Both the position numbers and the translations under genes were made by a program. Positions 53,480 to 63,640 of a stretch of 64,000 bases of DNA are shown here, piece by piece. Source of the DNA: Mycolicibacterium doricum (lineage in GTDB: Bacteria; Actinomycetota; Actinomycetes; Mycobacteriales; Mycobacteriaceae). The stretch spans positions 2,170,001 to 2,234,000 of the forward strand of contig NZ_AP022605.1 of assembly GCF_010728155.1 (NCBI RefSeq). Reading direction: 5' to 3'. The notes below the pieces were generated by a model. That model was not told the DNA's origin. It saw nothing but the letters and a program-made list of their open reading frames with translations, and searched no databases. Each line of letters opens with the position of its first letter. Position 1 is the stretch's first letter.

Positions 53480-53633
53480 ACCGTGCATCTCGACGCGGAC
53501 CAGCGCGACTGCTCACCGAACTGCTCACTCCTAGCTGGGTTTTCCCAGCCGACGCACGGTCGTGGTGGCCACGCACCGCCTGTCCCGCGACGACGTCGCC
53601 TGTCTACGCCGCAATCTGGCCCACAGCAGGTAA
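53480..53633 (+). pseudogene. CydC-like ABC ATPase relic (end of nucleotide-binding domain)
   Basis: The 304 bp between hdeD and the DUF4190 gene hold no intact gene. Reading with frameshifts gives PTVHLDADQR (Walker B/D-loop-like, compare DEPTxHLDA), then RLLTELLT, and finally RRTVVVATHRLSRDDVACLR, an H-loop followed by a stop at 53631. This is the order at the end of an exporter-type ABC ATPase. In M. tuberculosis cydC lies at this site with the same relation to tesB. A 31-codon frame at 53376-53471 just upstream is not recognised. A hairpin (GCTGGG-TTTT-CCCAGC, 53534-53549) lies within the relic. TAACGT overlapping its stop serves as the -10 of the next gene. Confidence 0.55.
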
Positions 53634-53644
53634 CGTCAGCACAC

Positions 53645-54250
53645 ATGACCGAGCCGGACAAGCCCGAACAGTCCCCGTCGGCGCCGCCGCCCCCACCACC
53701 GCCCGACCCGGCGCAGCAACATCCGTACCCGCAGCAGCAGCCCTATGGGCAGCAGCAGCCGCCGTATCCGCCGCAACAGCCTTACCAGCCGTACCAGTAC
53801 GGCGCCTACCCCGGCAGCTACCCCCCACCGCCGCAGGGCCCGTACGGCGGTTACCCGGGTGGCTACCCGATGCAGACCGCGCCGAAGAACGGCCTCGGCA
53901 TCGCTTCGCTGATCGTGGCCATTATCGGTCTGCTCTCGGTGTTCGGCGGAATCCTGCTCGGCGTCGTCGCGGTGATCCTGGGCGTCCTCGGCCGCGGCCG
54001 GGCCAAACGCGGTGAGGCCACCAACGGTGGCGTGGCGGTGGCCGGCATCGTGCTCGGCGTCCTGGGCATCATCGTCTCGATCGCCGCGATCGTGCTGACC
54101 GTGCAGTTCGCCAACGAGGTGGGCGCCGGTGACCTGTTCGACTGCCTGCAGGAGGCCGGCAACGACGTCGAGGCTCAGCAGCAGTGCCAGGAACAATTCC
54201 AGCAGAACATCGAGGAGCAGTTCAGCGTCACGGTGACGCCCCCGCCTTAG
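53645..54250 (+). CDS. DUF4190 membrane protein with Pro/Gln/Tyr-rich N-terminus
   Basis: The role is unknown. Of 201 residues, about 1-75 are a Pro/Gln/Tyr/Gly-rich cytoplasmic tail (PYPQQQPYGQQQPPYPPQQP), followed by two hydrophobic segments (about 80-108 and 120-150) with a small basic loop (GRGRAKRGEATNGG), the DUF4190 pattern. The C-terminal part is acidic with two Cys residues (FDCLQEAG, QQCQEQF) and probably lies outside. TAACGT ends 8 nt before the ATG. It ends four bases into the convergent tesB gene and takes the place of Rv1619. Confidence 0.82.
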   Translation: MTEPDKPEQSPSAPPPPPPPDPAQQHPYPQQQPYGQQQPPYPPQQPYQPYQYGAYPGSYPPPPQGPYGGYPGGYPMQTAPKNGLGIASLIVAIIGLLSVFGGILLGVVAVILGVLGRGRAKRGEATNGGVAVAGIVLGVLGIIVSIAAIVLTVQFANEVGAGDLFDCLQEAGNDVEAQQQCQEQFQQNIEEQFSVTVTPPP

Positions 54251-55110
54251 CGACCCGGGAAGTACTTCACGACCGCGTCCGACGCGACTGTCGCCAACAG
54301 GGCGCCGGACCGGTCGAAGAAGTGGCCGGTGCCCAGGCCGCGTGATTCGGCGGCCGCCGGAGACGAGGTCGAGTACAGCACCCATTCGTCGAACCGCACC
54401 GGCCGGTGAAACCACACCGAGTGGTTCATCGTCGCGGCGAAGATGCGGTCGAACCCCCACGACAGTCCATGGGTGGTGATGATGGAGTCCAGCACCGTGG
54501 TGTCCGATGAGTAGACCAGCGCGGCGCAGTGCAGCACCGGATCGTCGGGCATTGTGCCTTCGGTCTTGAGCCACACCCGGTTGTGGTGGAGGCTTTCGCC
54601 CTTGTCACGCATCACCCATGCCGGATCGTTGGTGTAGCGCCAGTCAATCGGCCGCAGCGCGTTCACGAAGTGCGGCACGGTCTCCTCGTAGCCGTGCAGC
54701 AGCTCATCGATCCTCGGCAGCTCGTCCGGCCCCGGGACATCGGGAGGTTCGACGCCGTGTTCGAGGCCGCGGCCGCCGTTCATGTACGACACCATCGCTG
54801 TGGTCAACAGGTCGTCGCCCTGGCAGACGTCGACCCGGCGGTTGGCGAACCGCCGTTCGTCGCGCAGCCGCACCACCCGAAATTCGAGGTCGCTGCCCGG
54901 GTTACCGCCGGCGATGAAATGCACCGACAGCGCGCTGGGTGAGATCCGGTCATCGACGGTGCGACTGGCCGCCACGAAGGCCTGTGCCATCAGCTGGCCG
55001 CCGAACGTGCGGACCGGGTTCTTGCTCGGGTGGGAACCGGCGAACAGGTCGTCGCCGATGCGCCGGAGGTCAAGTATGCCGAGTAGCTCCTGGAAGTCGG
55101 AGCTTGACAC
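54247..55110 (-). CDS. tesB: Acyl-CoA thioesterase II TesB
   Basis: This is a double-hotdog thioesterase of 287 residues, close to M. tuberculosis TesB1 (Rv1618), which lies beside pykA there too. Motifs include NPVRTFGGQLMAQAFVAASR and LSVHFIAGGNPGSDLEFRVV in the first hotdog, and ATMNHSVWFHRPVRFDEWVL and GTGHFFDRSGALLATVASDA in the second. The catalytic triad of TesB is expected in the second domain (Asp in TDTT-like SSDTTVLDSI, with Thr and Gln). It follows pykA by 10 bp on the same strand and is probably co-transcribed. Confidence 0.93.
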   Translation of the reverse strand: MSSSDFQELLGILDLRRIGDDLFAGSHPSKNPVRTFGGQLMAQAFVAASRTVDDRISPSALSVHFIAGGNPGSDLEFRVVRLRDERRFANRRVDVCQGDDLLTTAMVSYMNGGRGLEHGVEPPDVPGPDELPRIDELLHGYEETVPHFVNALRPIDWRYTNDPAWVMRDKGESLHHNRVWLKTEGTMPDDPVLHCAALVYSSDTTVLDSIITTHGLSWGFDRIFAATMNHSVWFHRPVRFDEWVLYSTSSPAAAESRGLGTGHFFDRSGALLATVASDAVVKYFPGR

Positions 55111-55120
55111 TGGCCCTCCT

Positions 55121-56539
55121 CTAGACGTCGTCCTCCCCGATCCGATGCACGTGGATCAGGTTCGTGGAGCCTACTGTGCCCGGCGGTGCCCCCGCGACGA
55201 TGACCACCAGATCGCCCCGCTTGTATCGGCCGAGTTCGAGCAGCGACTTGTCCACCTGACGGATCATGCCGTCGGTGGTGCCGATCTGCGGCACGATGAA
55301 CGTCTCGGTGCCCCAGGTCAATGCCAACTGGCTGCGCACCTCGGGCAGCGCGGTAAACGCGAGCACCGGCAGCGGCGTGTGCAGCCGTGCGAGACGCCGC
55401 ACCGTGTCGCCGGACTGGGTGAATGCCACCAGCGCCTTGGCGTCCAACCGCTCCCCGATGTCGCGGGCGGCGTAGGAGATCACGCCGCGCTTGGTGCGGG
55501 GCACATGGGTCAGCGGCGGAACGACCACCGAGTTCTCCTCGACGGCGGTGATGATGCGCGCCATCGTGCGCACCGCCTCGAACGGGTATTTGCCGACCGA
55601 CGTCTCACCCGAGAGCATGACGGCGTCGGCCCCGTCGAGCACCGCGTTCGCGACGTCGGACGCCTCGGCGCGGGTGGGCCTGGAGTTCTCGATCATCGAC
55701 TCGAGCATCTGGGTCGCGACGATCACGGGTTTCGCGTTCTCGCGGGCCATCTGGATCGCCCGCTTCTGCACCAGCGGAACCTCTTCGAGCGGCAGTTCGA
55801 CGCCCAGATCACCTCGGGCGACCATGATCGCGTCGAACGCCAGCACGATCGCCTCGAGGTTGTCGATCGCCTCGGGCTTCTCGAGTTTGGCGATGACCGG
55901 CACCCGCCGTCCGACGCGGTCCATCACCTCGTGCACGAGCTCGACGTCGGCCGGGGAACGCACGAACGACAACGCGACGAGGTCGACCCCGAGGCGCACC
56001 GCGAACTCGAGGTCCTCGATGTCCTTCTCCGACAGCGCCGGCGCCGAGACGTTCATCCCGGGCAGCGACATGCCCTTGTTGTTGCTGACCCGGCCGCCCT
56101 CGGTGACCTCGCAGACGACGTCGTTGCCCTCGATCGTCTTGACCACCAGCGCGACGTTGCCGTCGTCGACCAGGACGCGGTCGCCGGGTGTGGCGTCCTC
56201 GGCCAACCGCTTGTAGGTCGTCGACACGCGGTCGTGGGTGCCCTCGACGTCGTCGACCGTAATGCGGATGGTCTCCCCGTCGTCCCACACCGTGGGGCCG
56301 TCGGAGAATCGGCCCAGCCGGATCTTGGGGCCCTGCAGGTCGGCGAGGATGCCGACCGCATGTCCGGTGTGGTCGGAGGCCGCGCGGACACGTTTGTAGT
56401 TGGCTTCGTGATCGGGGTAGTCGCCGTGGCTGAAATTCAGCCGCGCGACATCCATCCCGGCCTCGACCAGCTTCCGGACGGCCTCGTCGGACGCGGTGGC
56501 CGGACCGAGGGTACAGACGATCTTCGCGCGTCTATCCAC
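55121..56539 (-). CDS. pykA: Pyruvate kinase
   Basis: Pyruvate kinase makes pyruvate and ATP from phosphoenolpyruvate. The 472 residues show the N-terminal substrate segment RAKIVCTLGPATASDEAVRK, the active-site helix MVARGDLGVELPLEEVPLVQ, and the metal/potassium region SGETSVGKYPFEAVRTM. The C-terminal allosteric domain is normal length. The start MDRRAKIV is well placed. It is flanked by tesB and gltD on the same strand. Confidence 0.97.
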   Translation of the reverse strand: MDRRAKIVCTLGPATASDEAVRKLVEAGMDVARLNFSHGDYPDHEANYKRVRAASDHTGHAVGILADLQGPKIRLGRFSDGPTVWDDGETIRITVDDVEGTHDRVSTTYKRLAEDATPGDRVLVDDGNVALVVKTIEGNDVVCEVTEGGRVSNNKGMSLPGMNVSAPALSEKDIEDLEFAVRLGVDLVALSFVRSPADVELVHEVMDRVGRRVPVIAKLEKPEAIDNLEAIVLAFDAIMVARGDLGVELPLEEVPLVQKRAIQMARENAKPVIVATQMLESMIENSRPTRAEASDVANAVLDGADAVMLSGETSVGKYPFEAVRTMARIITAVEENSVVVPPLTHVPRTKRGVISYAARDIGERLDAKALVAFTQSGDTVRRLARLHTPLPVLAFTALPEVRSQLALTWGTETFIVPQIGTTDGMIRQVDKSLLELGRYKRGDLVVIVAGAPPGTVGSTNLIHVHRIGEDDV

Positions 56540-56566
56540 GTTGACTCATCGTAGTCGTTGACCGAT

Positions 56567-58075
56567 TCAGACCACGGCCAGCGGCAGCGCGCCAGGCCGC
56601 ACCGGGGCCGGCAGGTCCGACTCTCCCATCAGATAGGCGTCCACGGCGTGGGCGGCGCTACGCCCTTCGGCGATCGCCCATACGATCAGCGACGCACCAC
56701 GGTGGGCGTCACCGCACACGAACACTCCCGACGCGTCGGTTTGCCAGTCAGTGCCGCAGGGCAGCGCGCCACGATTGTTGAGGCGCAGCCCGAGCCCGTC
56801 GAGCAACGGCATGTGCTCGACCCCGTCGAATCCGATGGCGAGCAACGCCAAATCGCAGGGGATCTCCAGCGTCTGGCCGACCGGCACGATCCGCCTGCGG
56901 CCCTCGGCGTCACGCTCCACTTTCACCTCGGCGATCTCCATGCCGCGCACGCGCCCCTGCTCGTCGGCCAGGAAGCGCTGGACGGCGACCTGGTAGCGGC
57001 GCTGTCCGCCCTCGGCATGCGCCGGAGACAGCCGGGTCCGCAGGACCAGCGGCCACGTCGGCCACGGGGTGCGGGTGTCGTCGCGGGTCTCGGGCGGTTC
57101 CGGGTTGTAGTCGAGTTGGGTGACCGATTTCGCGCCCTGGCGGTGCGCGGTGCCGAGGCAGTCCGCGCCGGTGTCCCCGCCGCCGATGATCACGACGTGT
57201 TTGTCGCGCGCCGACAACGGCGACGGGCCGTCACCCTCGCATTCCTTGTTGGCCGGCACCAGATACTCCATCGCCCGGTGCACGCCCTGGAGGTGCCGGC
57301 CCTCGACGTCGTTGTCCCTGGCACGCAGCGCACCGACCGCCATTACCACCGCATCGTGCCGCTCGCGAAGCTGCTCCACAGTCAGGTCGACGCCCACTTC
57401 GCATTCGGTGACGAACCTGGTTCCTTCGGCGCGCATCTGCGCCAACCGCTGATCGAGGGTTCTCTTCTCCAGCTTGTACTCGGGGATGCCATAGCGCATC
57501 AGCCCGCCGATGCGGTCGTCGCGTTCGAAGACCGTGACGTCGTGGCCGGCGCGCGTGAGCTGTTGTGCAGCAGCGAGCCCCGCAGGACCGGAACCCACCA
57601 CGGCGATGCGCTTACCGGTGCGGATCGACGCCGGTTGCGGATCGACGAGGCCCAGCGCCCACGCCTGATCGGCGATGGTGTTCTCGATGCGTTTGATCGT
57701 GACGCTACCGCCGGTGTGCTCCTCGCTGATCGACAGCACGCACGCCGCCTCGCAGGGTGCCGGGCACAGCCGCCCGGTGAACTCCGGGAAGTTGTTCGTG
57801 GCGTGCAGGCGTTCACTGGCGGCGTCCCAGCGCCCGCGACGCACCAGATCGTTCCACTCTGGGATCAGGTTGCCCAGTGGGCACCCGGCAGAACCGGAGT
57901 GGCAGAACGGGATACCGCAGTCCATACAGCGCCGTGCCTGCTGTGAGACCTCTTCGGCGCGTTCGGGCAGGCTCTGGCGTTCGTATACCTCGTGCCAGTC
58001 GCCGACGCGCTCGTCGACGGGCCGCTTGGGCGCGTCGACCTTCGGGACCTTGAGAAATCCGGTGGGATCAGCCAC
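56567..58075 (-). CDS. gltD: Glutamate synthase small subunit
   Basis: GltD passes electrons from NADPH to the large subunit for glutamate synthesis from glutamine and 2-oxoglutarate. The 502 residues start with two Cys clusters for 4Fe-4S centres ([20 protein letters not shown] and [11 protein letters not shown]), then an FAD site ([20 protein letters not shown]) and an NADPH site ([20 protein letters not shown]). The ATP-grasp is absent, as expected. It overlaps the gltB end by eight bases. Confidence 0.97.
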   Translation of the reverse strand: MADPTGFLKVPKVDAPKRPVDERVGDWHEVYERQSLPERAEEVSQQARRCMDCGIPFCHSGSAGCPLGNLIPEWNDLVRRGRWDAASERLHATNNFPEFTGRLCPAPCEAACVLSISEEHTGGSVTIKRIENTIADQAWALGLVDPQPASIRTGKRIAVVGSGPAGLAAAQQLTRAGHDVTVFERDDRIGGLMRYGIPEYKLEKRTLDQRLAQMRAEGTRFVTECEVGVDLTVEQLRERHDAVVMAVGALRARDNDVEGRHLQGVHRAMEYLVPANKECEGDGPSPLSARDKHVVIIGGGDTGADCLGTAHRQGAKSVTQLDYNPEPPETRDDTRTPWPTWPLVLRTRLSPAHAEGGQRRYQVAVQRFLADEQGRVRGMEIAEVKVERDAEGRRRIVPVGQTLEIPCDLALLAIGFDGVEHMPLLDGLGLRLNNRGALPCGTDWQTDASGVFVCGDAHRGASLIVWAIAEGRSAAHAVDAYLMGESDLPAPVRPGALPLAVV

Positions 58076-61000
58076 GGCTGGCCTCCATGATCGCGTTGTC
58101 GACGTCGCGTCCCTCCGCCTTGGCCATCCGGGTGGCCTCCAGGACGCGCTGGTAGTCGGTGGGCATGACTTTGGTGAACTGGGCGCTGCGCCGCGGCCAG
58201 TCCGAGAGCACCGAGTTGGCCACCGTGCTGCCGGTGTGCCTGGCGTGACTCGCCACGACGTCGTGCAGCCAGATCAGGTCCTCCTGATCGAGCCGCTGCA
58301 ATTCGACCATCGCGGTGTTGATCTGGTCCGGGTCCAGCCCGAGTACGTATGCGATACCGCCCGACATGCCGGCGGCCATGTTGCGCCCGGTCTCACCGAG
58401 CACCACCACCCGGCCACCCGTCATGTACTCGCAGGCGTGGTCACCGACGCCCTCGACGACCGCCAGGGCACCGGAGTTGCGTGCGCAGAACCGCTCGCCC
58501 ACCTTACCGCGTAGGAACGCCTCCCCGGACGTCGCGCCGTAGAGCAGGGTGTTGCCGGCGATCACGTTGTCCTCGGGCAGGAACGAGACGTCGTCGGCCG
58601 GTTTGACGATGATCCGGCCGCCGGAAAGCCCCTTGCCGACATAGTCGTTCGCGTCACCGGTCAGCTCGATCGTGATGCCGGGCGGAAGGAACGCGCCGAT
58701 CGACTGCCCCGCCGACCCGGTGAGCTTGACGCGGATGGTGTCGTCCGGGAGTCCCGCCCCCCCGTACCGACGGGTCACCTCGGCGCCGAGCAGGGTTCCG
58801 ACGGTACGGTTGACGTTGCGGATCGGCAGTTCGAGCGTCACCCGGTGGGCGTCTTCGAGGGCGCCCTCGGACAACTGGATCAAAGTCTGGTCGAGGGCCT
58901 GGTCGAGTGCGTGGTACTGGTCTTTCACCTTGCGCCGCTGGGTTTTCCCGCTGTGCGCATCGGTTGGGACGGCGAAGATCCGCGTAAGGTCCAGCCCCTT
59001 GCTCTTCCAGTGCGCAACACCCGTGGCGGTGTGAAGCATCTCGGCGTGGCCGACGGCCTCGTCGACGCTGCGGAAACCCAGCTCGGCGAGGTGGCGGCGG
59101 ACATCCTCGGCGATGAAGCGGAAGAAGTTCTCGACGAACTCCGGCTTTCCGTTGAACCGCGCCCGCAGCTCCGGGTTTTGGGTGGCGACTCCGACCGGGC
59201 AGGTGTCGAGGTGGCACACCCGCATCATGATGCACCCGGCGACCACCAGCGGGGCCGTGGCGAACCCGAACTCCTCGGCACCCAACAGCATTGCGACCAC
59301 CACGTCTCTGGCGGTGCGCATCCCGCCGTCGCACTGCACGGTGATGCGGTCGCGAAGCCCGTTGAGCACCAGTGTCTGATGAGCGTCGGCCAGGCCGATC
59401 TCCCAGGGCGCACCGGCGTGCTTGAGGCTGGTGAGCGGGGCGGCCCCGGTGCCGCCGTCGTGGCCGGAGATGAGGACGACGTCTGCGTGCGCCTTGGACA
59501 CGCCAGCCGCGACCGTCCCCACGCCGACACTGCTGACCAGCTTGACGTGGATGCGGGCGCGGTCGTTGGCGTTCTTCAGGTCGTGGATGAGCTGGGCGAG
59601 GTCTTCGATCGAGTAGATGTCGTGGTGGGGCGGGGGCGAGATGAGACCCACGCCGGGTGTCGAGTGCCGGGTCTTGGCGATGTTCGGGTACACCTTGTAG
59701 CCCGGCAATTGGCCGCCCTCACCGGGTTTGGCGCCCTGGGCCATCTTGATCTGGATGTCGGTGGCGTTGACCAGGTAGTCGCTGGTAACACCGAACCGGC
59801 CGCTGGCGACCTGCTTGACCGCACTGCGCCGTCGCGGGTCGTAGAGCCGGTCGACATCCTCGCCCCCCTCCCCGGAGTTGGAGCGCCCGCCGAGGTTGTT
59901 CATGGCGATCGCCATGGTCTCGTGCGCCTCGGCGCTGATCGAGCCGTAACTCATCGCACCGGTGTTGAAGCGTGTGACGATCTCACTCGCGGATTCCACC
60001 TCGTCGAGCGGCACGGGCGGCCGAGCCCCCGTCTTGAAGTCGAACAGCCCCCGCAGGGTGCCGCCTTCACGGGACAGTCGGTTGACTTCCTCGGAGTATC
60101 GCCGGAAGACGTCCTCGCGGCCGGTGCGGGTCGAATGTTGGAGGAGGAATACCACTTCGGGGCTGAACAGGTGCAGTTCACCCTCGCGCCGGAACGCGTA
60201 CTCCCCGCCGACCTCGAGCCGGCGGTGCACGCGTTCGGTCGGGTTCTCCGGGTAGGCGCGGCGGTGCCGTATCTTGACTTCCGCGGCGATCACGTCGAGA
60301 CCGATGCCTCCGAATTGGGTCGGCGTGCCGGTGAAGTACTCGTCGATGACGTCGCGGTCGATCCCGACAGCCTCGAACGCCTGCGCTGCTGTGTAGGAGG
60401 CGACCGTGGAGATGCCCATCTTGCTCATCACCTTCGTCACCCCCTTGCCAAGCGCCTTGAGGTAGTTGCGCACCGCAGCAGCGGTTTCGATGCCGGTGAG
60501 CTCACCCTCGCGGATGAGGTCCTCGATCGTCTCGAAGGCGAGGTACGGGTTGACCGCGGCGGCGCCGAAGCCTATGAGCATCGCGACGTGGTGCACTTCG
60601 CGGGCGTCACCGGACTCCACCACCAACGCCACCTTGGTGCGCAGTTTGGTGCGTACGAGGTGGTGGTGCACCGCGGACACGGCGAGCAGCGACGGGATCG
60701 GGGCCCGGGTGTGGTCGGAGTCGCGGTCGGAGATGACCAGGGTTCGGGCACCGTCGGCGATGGCTTCGCTTGCTCGGGCGCGCAGATCGCCGAGGGCTTC
60801 GGCCAGGCCGTCGCCGCCGCGCTCGACGTCGTACAGTGCTTGTAGGACCGTGGCGCGCAAACCCGGATGCTCACCGTCGTCGTTGATGTGGACGATCTTG
60901 TTGAGTTCGTCGTTGTCGAGTACCGGCCACTTGAGCAGGATCTGCCGGCACGAGCCGGCCGTGGGTTCGAGCAGGTTCTGCTCCGGCCCCATGACCCGGG

Positions 61001-62624
61001 CCATGCTGGTCACCAACTCTTCGCGGATGGCGTCGAGCGGCGGGTTGGTGACCTGAGCAAAGAGTTCGACGAAGTAGTCGTAGAGGGGCCGGGACCGTTC
61101 GGAGAGGACCGCCAGCGGCGTGTCGGTGCCCATCGACCCCAACGGTTCGCCACCGGAGGCGGCCATCGGGGTGATCAGGATTCGCAGTTCCTCTTCGGTG
61201 TAGCCGAACGAGATCTGGCGGCGTACCACGGACTCGTGGTTGGGCTGCACGCGCACGCGGTCCGGGAGTGTGCCGAGCTCCAGCAGCCCGGCGTGCAACC
61301 ATTCACCGTAGGCCTCGGCGTGCGACAGCTCTTGCTTGATCTCGTCGTCGCCGACAATGCGGCCCGCCGCCGTGTCGACCAGCAGCATCTTGCCGGGCTG
61401 CAGGCGGCCTTTGGCGACGATCTGGGCGGGCGGCACGTCGAGGACACCGCTCTCGCTGGCGAGGATGATCCGGTCGTCGATGGTGCGCCACCAGCGGCCT
61501 GGCCGTAACCCGTTGCGGTCCAACACGGCTCCGACCAAAGTGCCATCGGTGAAGGTGACACAGGCGGGACCGTCCCACGGCTCCATCAGCGAGGCGTGGA
61601 ACTGCCAGAAGGCACGCTCGTCGGCGCCCATCGACGCGTCGTTCTCCCACGCCTCGGGGATCATCATCAGCACGGCGTGCGGAAGGCTGCGACCACCGAG
61701 GTGGAGCAGTTCGAGGACTTCGTCGAGACTGGCCGAGTCCGAGGCGTCGGCCGTGCAGATCGGCGACAGCCGGCTCAAGTCGCCCGGGATGTCGGCGCTG
61801 GAGAGCATCGCTTCGCGGGCGTGCATCCGGTTGCGGTTGCCACGCACGGTGTTGATCTCGCCGTTGTGTGCGACGAACCGGAACGGGTGCGCCAGCGGCC
61901 ACGACGGGAAGGTGTTGGTGGAGAAGCGACTGTGGACGATCGCGATGGCGCTGGTGCACCGGGCGTCACGCAGGTCGCTGAAGTACAGCGGCAACTGCGC
62001 CGTGGTGAGCATGCCCTTGTAGGCGACGGTTCGGCTCGACAGGGACGGGAAGTAGACGTCGGCGGACTTCTCGGCGCGTTTGCGCAGCGGATACACACGC
62101 CGGTCGAGCTCGATACCGCCGGGACGGACGCCGTCGACTTCCGGTGCGGCGACGAACAATTGGGCCATGTAGGGCATGCAGCCGAGCGCGGTATGCCCCA
62201 CGTCGGCGCCGTCAGGGTCGACGGGAACAGAACGCCACCCGAGGACCTGGAGGTTCTCCTCGGCGGCGAGTGCCTCCACCCGCCGGGTGGCGCCGGCCCG
62301 TGCCACCGGGTCCTGCGGCAAGAAGCAGATGCCGGCCGCGAAGGTGTTGCAGCCCTCGGCGGTGGGTTCCGGGAGGTCGAAGTCGACGACTTCGGAGAAG
62401 AGCTCGACCGGAAGCTGCAGCAGGATGCCGGCACCATCACCGCTGTTGGTCTCGGCGCCCGCCGCGCCGCGGTGGTCGAGGTGTTCCAGGGCGACAAGGC
62501 CGTCGGCGACGATGGCGTGCGACCGTCGGCCCTGGATGTCGGCGATCATGGCGACGCCACACGAGTCCGCTTCGTTGTCGGGGTCGTAGAGGCCCTGCGC
62601 GCCGGGGCTGGCCGAATAAAGCAT
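58068..62624 (-). CDS. gltB: Glutamate synthase large subunit
   Basis: GltB is the amidotransferase and synthase subunit of NADPH-GOGAT. Of 1518 residues, a short propeptide precedes C22 ([12 protein letters not shown]), the expected N-terminal nucleophile after cleavage. A central domain, the FMN/synthase domain ([38 protein letters not shown]) and the 3Fe-4S site ([20 protein letters not shown], about 1128) follow, and the C-terminal beta-helix glx domain closes it. GGAGG lies nine bases ahead of ATG. The 80-bp upstream gap has no GlnR-like box. In M. tuberculosis gltBD is at another locus. Confidence 0.98.
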   Translation of the reverse strand: MLYSASPGAQGLYDPDNEADSCGVAMIADIQGRRSHAIVADGLVALEHLDHRGAAGAETNSGDGAGILLQLPVELFSEVVDFDLPEPTAEGCNTFAAGICFLPQDPVARAGATRRVEALAAEENLQVLGWRSVPVDPDGADVGHTALGCMPYMAQLFVAAPEVDGVRPGGIELDRRVYPLRKRAEKSADVYFPSLSSRTVAYKGMLTTAQLPLYFSDLRDARCTSAIAIVHSRFSTNTFPSWPLAHPFRFVAHNGEINTVRGNRNRMHAREAMLSSADIPGDLSRLSPICTADASDSASLDEVLELLHLGGRSLPHAVLMMIPEAWENDASMGADERAFWQFHASLMEPWDGPACVTFTDGTLVGAVLDRNGLRPGRWWRTIDDRIILASESGVLDVPPAQIVAKGRLQPGKMLLVDTAAGRIVGDDEIKQELSHAEAYGEWLHAGLLELGTLPDRVRVQPNHESVVRRQISFGYTEEELRILITPMAASGGEPLGSMGTDTPLAVLSERSRPLYDYFVELFAQVTNPPLDAIREELVTSMARVMGPEQNLLEPTAGSCRQILLKWPVLDNDELNKIVHINDDGEHPGLRATVLQALYDVERGGDGLAEALGDLRARASEAIADGARTLVISDRDSDHTRAPIPSLLAVSAVHHHLVRTKLRTKVALVVESGDAREVHHVAMLIGFGAAAVNPYLAFETIEDLIREGELTGIETAAAVRNYLKALGKGVTKVMSKMGISTVASYTAAQAFEAVGIDRDVIDEYFTGTPTQFGGIGLDVIAAEVKIRHRRAYPENPTERVHRRLEVGGEYAFRREGELHLFSPEVVFLLQHSTRTGREDVFRRYSEEVNRLSREGGTLRGLFDFKTGARPPVPLDEVESASEIVTRFNTGAMSYGSISAEAHETMAIAMNNLGGRSNSGEGGEDVDRLYDPRRRSAVKQVASGRFGVTSDYLVNATDIQIKMAQGAKPGEGGQLPGYKVYPNIAKTRHSTPGVGLISPPPHHDIYSIEDLAQLIHDLKNANDRARIHVKLVSSVGVGTVAAGVSKAHADVVLISGHDGGTGAAPLTSLKHAGAPWEIGLADAHQTLVLNGLRDRITVQCDGGMRTARDVVVAMLLGAEEFGFATAPLVVAGCIMMRVCHLDTCPVGVATQNPELRARFNGKPEFVENFFRFIAEDVRRHLAELGFRSVDEAVGHAEMLHTATGVAHWKSKGLDLTRIFAVPTDAHSGKTQRRKVKDQYHALDQALDQTLIQLSEGALEDAHRVTLELPIRNVNRTVGTLLGAEVTRRYGGAGLPDDTIRVKLTGSAGQSIGAFLPPGITIELTGDANDYVGKGLSGGRIIVKPADDVSFLPEDNVIAGNTLLYGATSGEAFLRGKVGERFCARNSGALAVVEGVGDHACEYMTGGRVVVLGETGRNMAAGMSGGIAYVLGLDPDQINTAMVELQRLDQEDLIWLHDVVASHARHTGSTVANSVLSDWPRRSAQFTKVMPTDYQRVLEATRMAKAEGRDVDNAIMEASRG

Positions 62625-62704
62625 CGAGTTATACCTCCGCAGTTCCAGAACATCGTTGCCGGGACTGCGGCGGCCCGAGTGTCAGTGTATCAGCGCATAA
62701 GGGC

Positions 62705-63118
62705 CTACCCGCCGAGCAGTGTCGGGACCAGCGGAAACCCGGGCAAATTGCGCACCACCGTCCAGCTGACCACCGCGACCGCGACGACGACGATCGCGGT
62801 CACCGGCATGACCGCTTTGCGCTGACGTCGTCGAAGGAGAGTCCACAGGGCCAGCAGTGGGATACCGACGAGCAGGAAGACGTTGTCTGCCACGGCCGCC
62901 GCAAGATCACCGTGCAGAAGATCGTGGGTCATGCGCAGGCCCCCGCACGCCGGACAGTCCCAACCGGTCAGGTGTTTGAACGGGCAGAGCGGTGCGAGAA
63001 AGCCCGGTCGGTGCGGGTCGGCCACACCTATGTAGGTGAGCGCTCCTGCAAATAGGGCGCCGGCGCCGACGGTGAGATAGAGCGGCGTACGACTCGGTGC
63101 GGGTGCGTCAGGTTCCAT
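62705..63118 (-). CDS. DUF2752 membrane protein
   Basis: This is a small membrane protein, role unknown. The 137 residues include three hydrophobic segments and the family motif CPFKHLTGWDCPACGGLRMT (about 45-64), a CxxCGxxR-type site that may bind metal or haem-like cofactors; this is not established. It overlaps the TM2 gene by 11 bp and corresponds to Rv1616. Confidence 0.85.
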   Translation of the reverse strand: MEPDAPAPSRTPLYLTVGAGALFAGALTYIGVADPHRPGFLAPLCPFKHLTGWDCPACGGLRMTHDLLHGDLAAAVADNVFLLVGIPLLALWTLLRRRQRKAVMPVTAIVVVAVAVVSWTVVRNLPGFPLVPTLLGG

Positions 63119-63518
63119 CGCGCAGCGGGAGACCGTTCGGGTCGCGGACCTTGTCGGTGAAGATCAGGACCGCGTCGACGATCCCCCAGATGACCGCGCC
63201 GATACCGCAGGTGACTAGGCCGACGACCAGTTGGGCGACACCCAGGCCCACCTGGCCGAGGTACATGCGCCCGATCCCGACAATTCCGAGCAGGCCCACG
63301 AGCTGGAGCAAGCCCGCGGCGACTTTCGACTTGTCCGAGTACGGCTCTCCGGTCATCGGATGCCTGCCGTAAGGGGCTGAGGGATCGTAGTAGGGCGGCG
63401 GGTAATTGCCCGGTGGCGGCGGATAGTTCCCCGGCGGGGGATATGACGGTGAGTACCCTCCCGGCGGCGGGGGCGGTGGGCCGCCGGGCGTGTTACCGAA
63501 CTGGGAGGGATCGGTCAT
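63108..63518 (-). CDS. TM2-domain membrane protein
   Basis: The role is unknown. The start MTDPSQFGNTPGG at 63518 gives 136 residues; earlier in-frame codons have no ribosome site. The first 60 residues are Pro/Tyr/Gly-rich and contain repeated YPPPPGN-type units. The TM2 domain follows (about 75-125): AAGLLQLVGLLGIVGIGRMY, LGQVGLGVAQLVVGLVTCGI, with the DxxxxG turn and a second helix (IWGIVDAVLIF). It corresponds to Rv1615, and the neighbours are also in conserved order. Confidence 0.87.
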   Translation of the reverse strand: MTDPSQFGNTPGGPPPPPPGGYSPSYPPPGNYPPPPGNYPPPYYDPSAPYGRHPMTGEPYSDKSKVAAGLLQLVGLLGIVGIGRMYLGQVGLGVAQLVVGLVTCGIGAVIWGIVDAVLIFTDKVRDPNGLPLRDGT

Positions 63519-63581
63519 GTGATCAGCATGCCAGAAGCCCCGTGCGTCGGTACTGCGACGAGTGTGGAGCAAACGCAAAGT

Positions 63582-63592
63582 AAGGAGGTGAT
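63582..63592 (+). promoter_or_regulatory. Full-length anti-Shine-Dalgarno match before a 31-codon ORF
   Basis: AAGGAGGTGAT on the plus strand is complementary to the whole 3' end of 16S rRNA. Twelve bases after AGGAGG a GTG (63601) opens a 31-codon ORF (VSAHSAQAEAVYAITCGDAT and 11 more residues) ending at 63696, antisense to the end of lgt. The 122-bp gap holds nothing else that is recognised. The ORF has no homology I know. Confidence 0.3.
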
Positions 63593-63640
63593 ATTTCGCG
63601 GTGAGTGCACATTCGGCGCAGGCGGAAGCGGTCTACGCGA

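Noticed and set aside
58845..60845. 666-codon frame antisense to gltB
   Set aside because: Shadow of a highly conserved gene with no start signal of its own.
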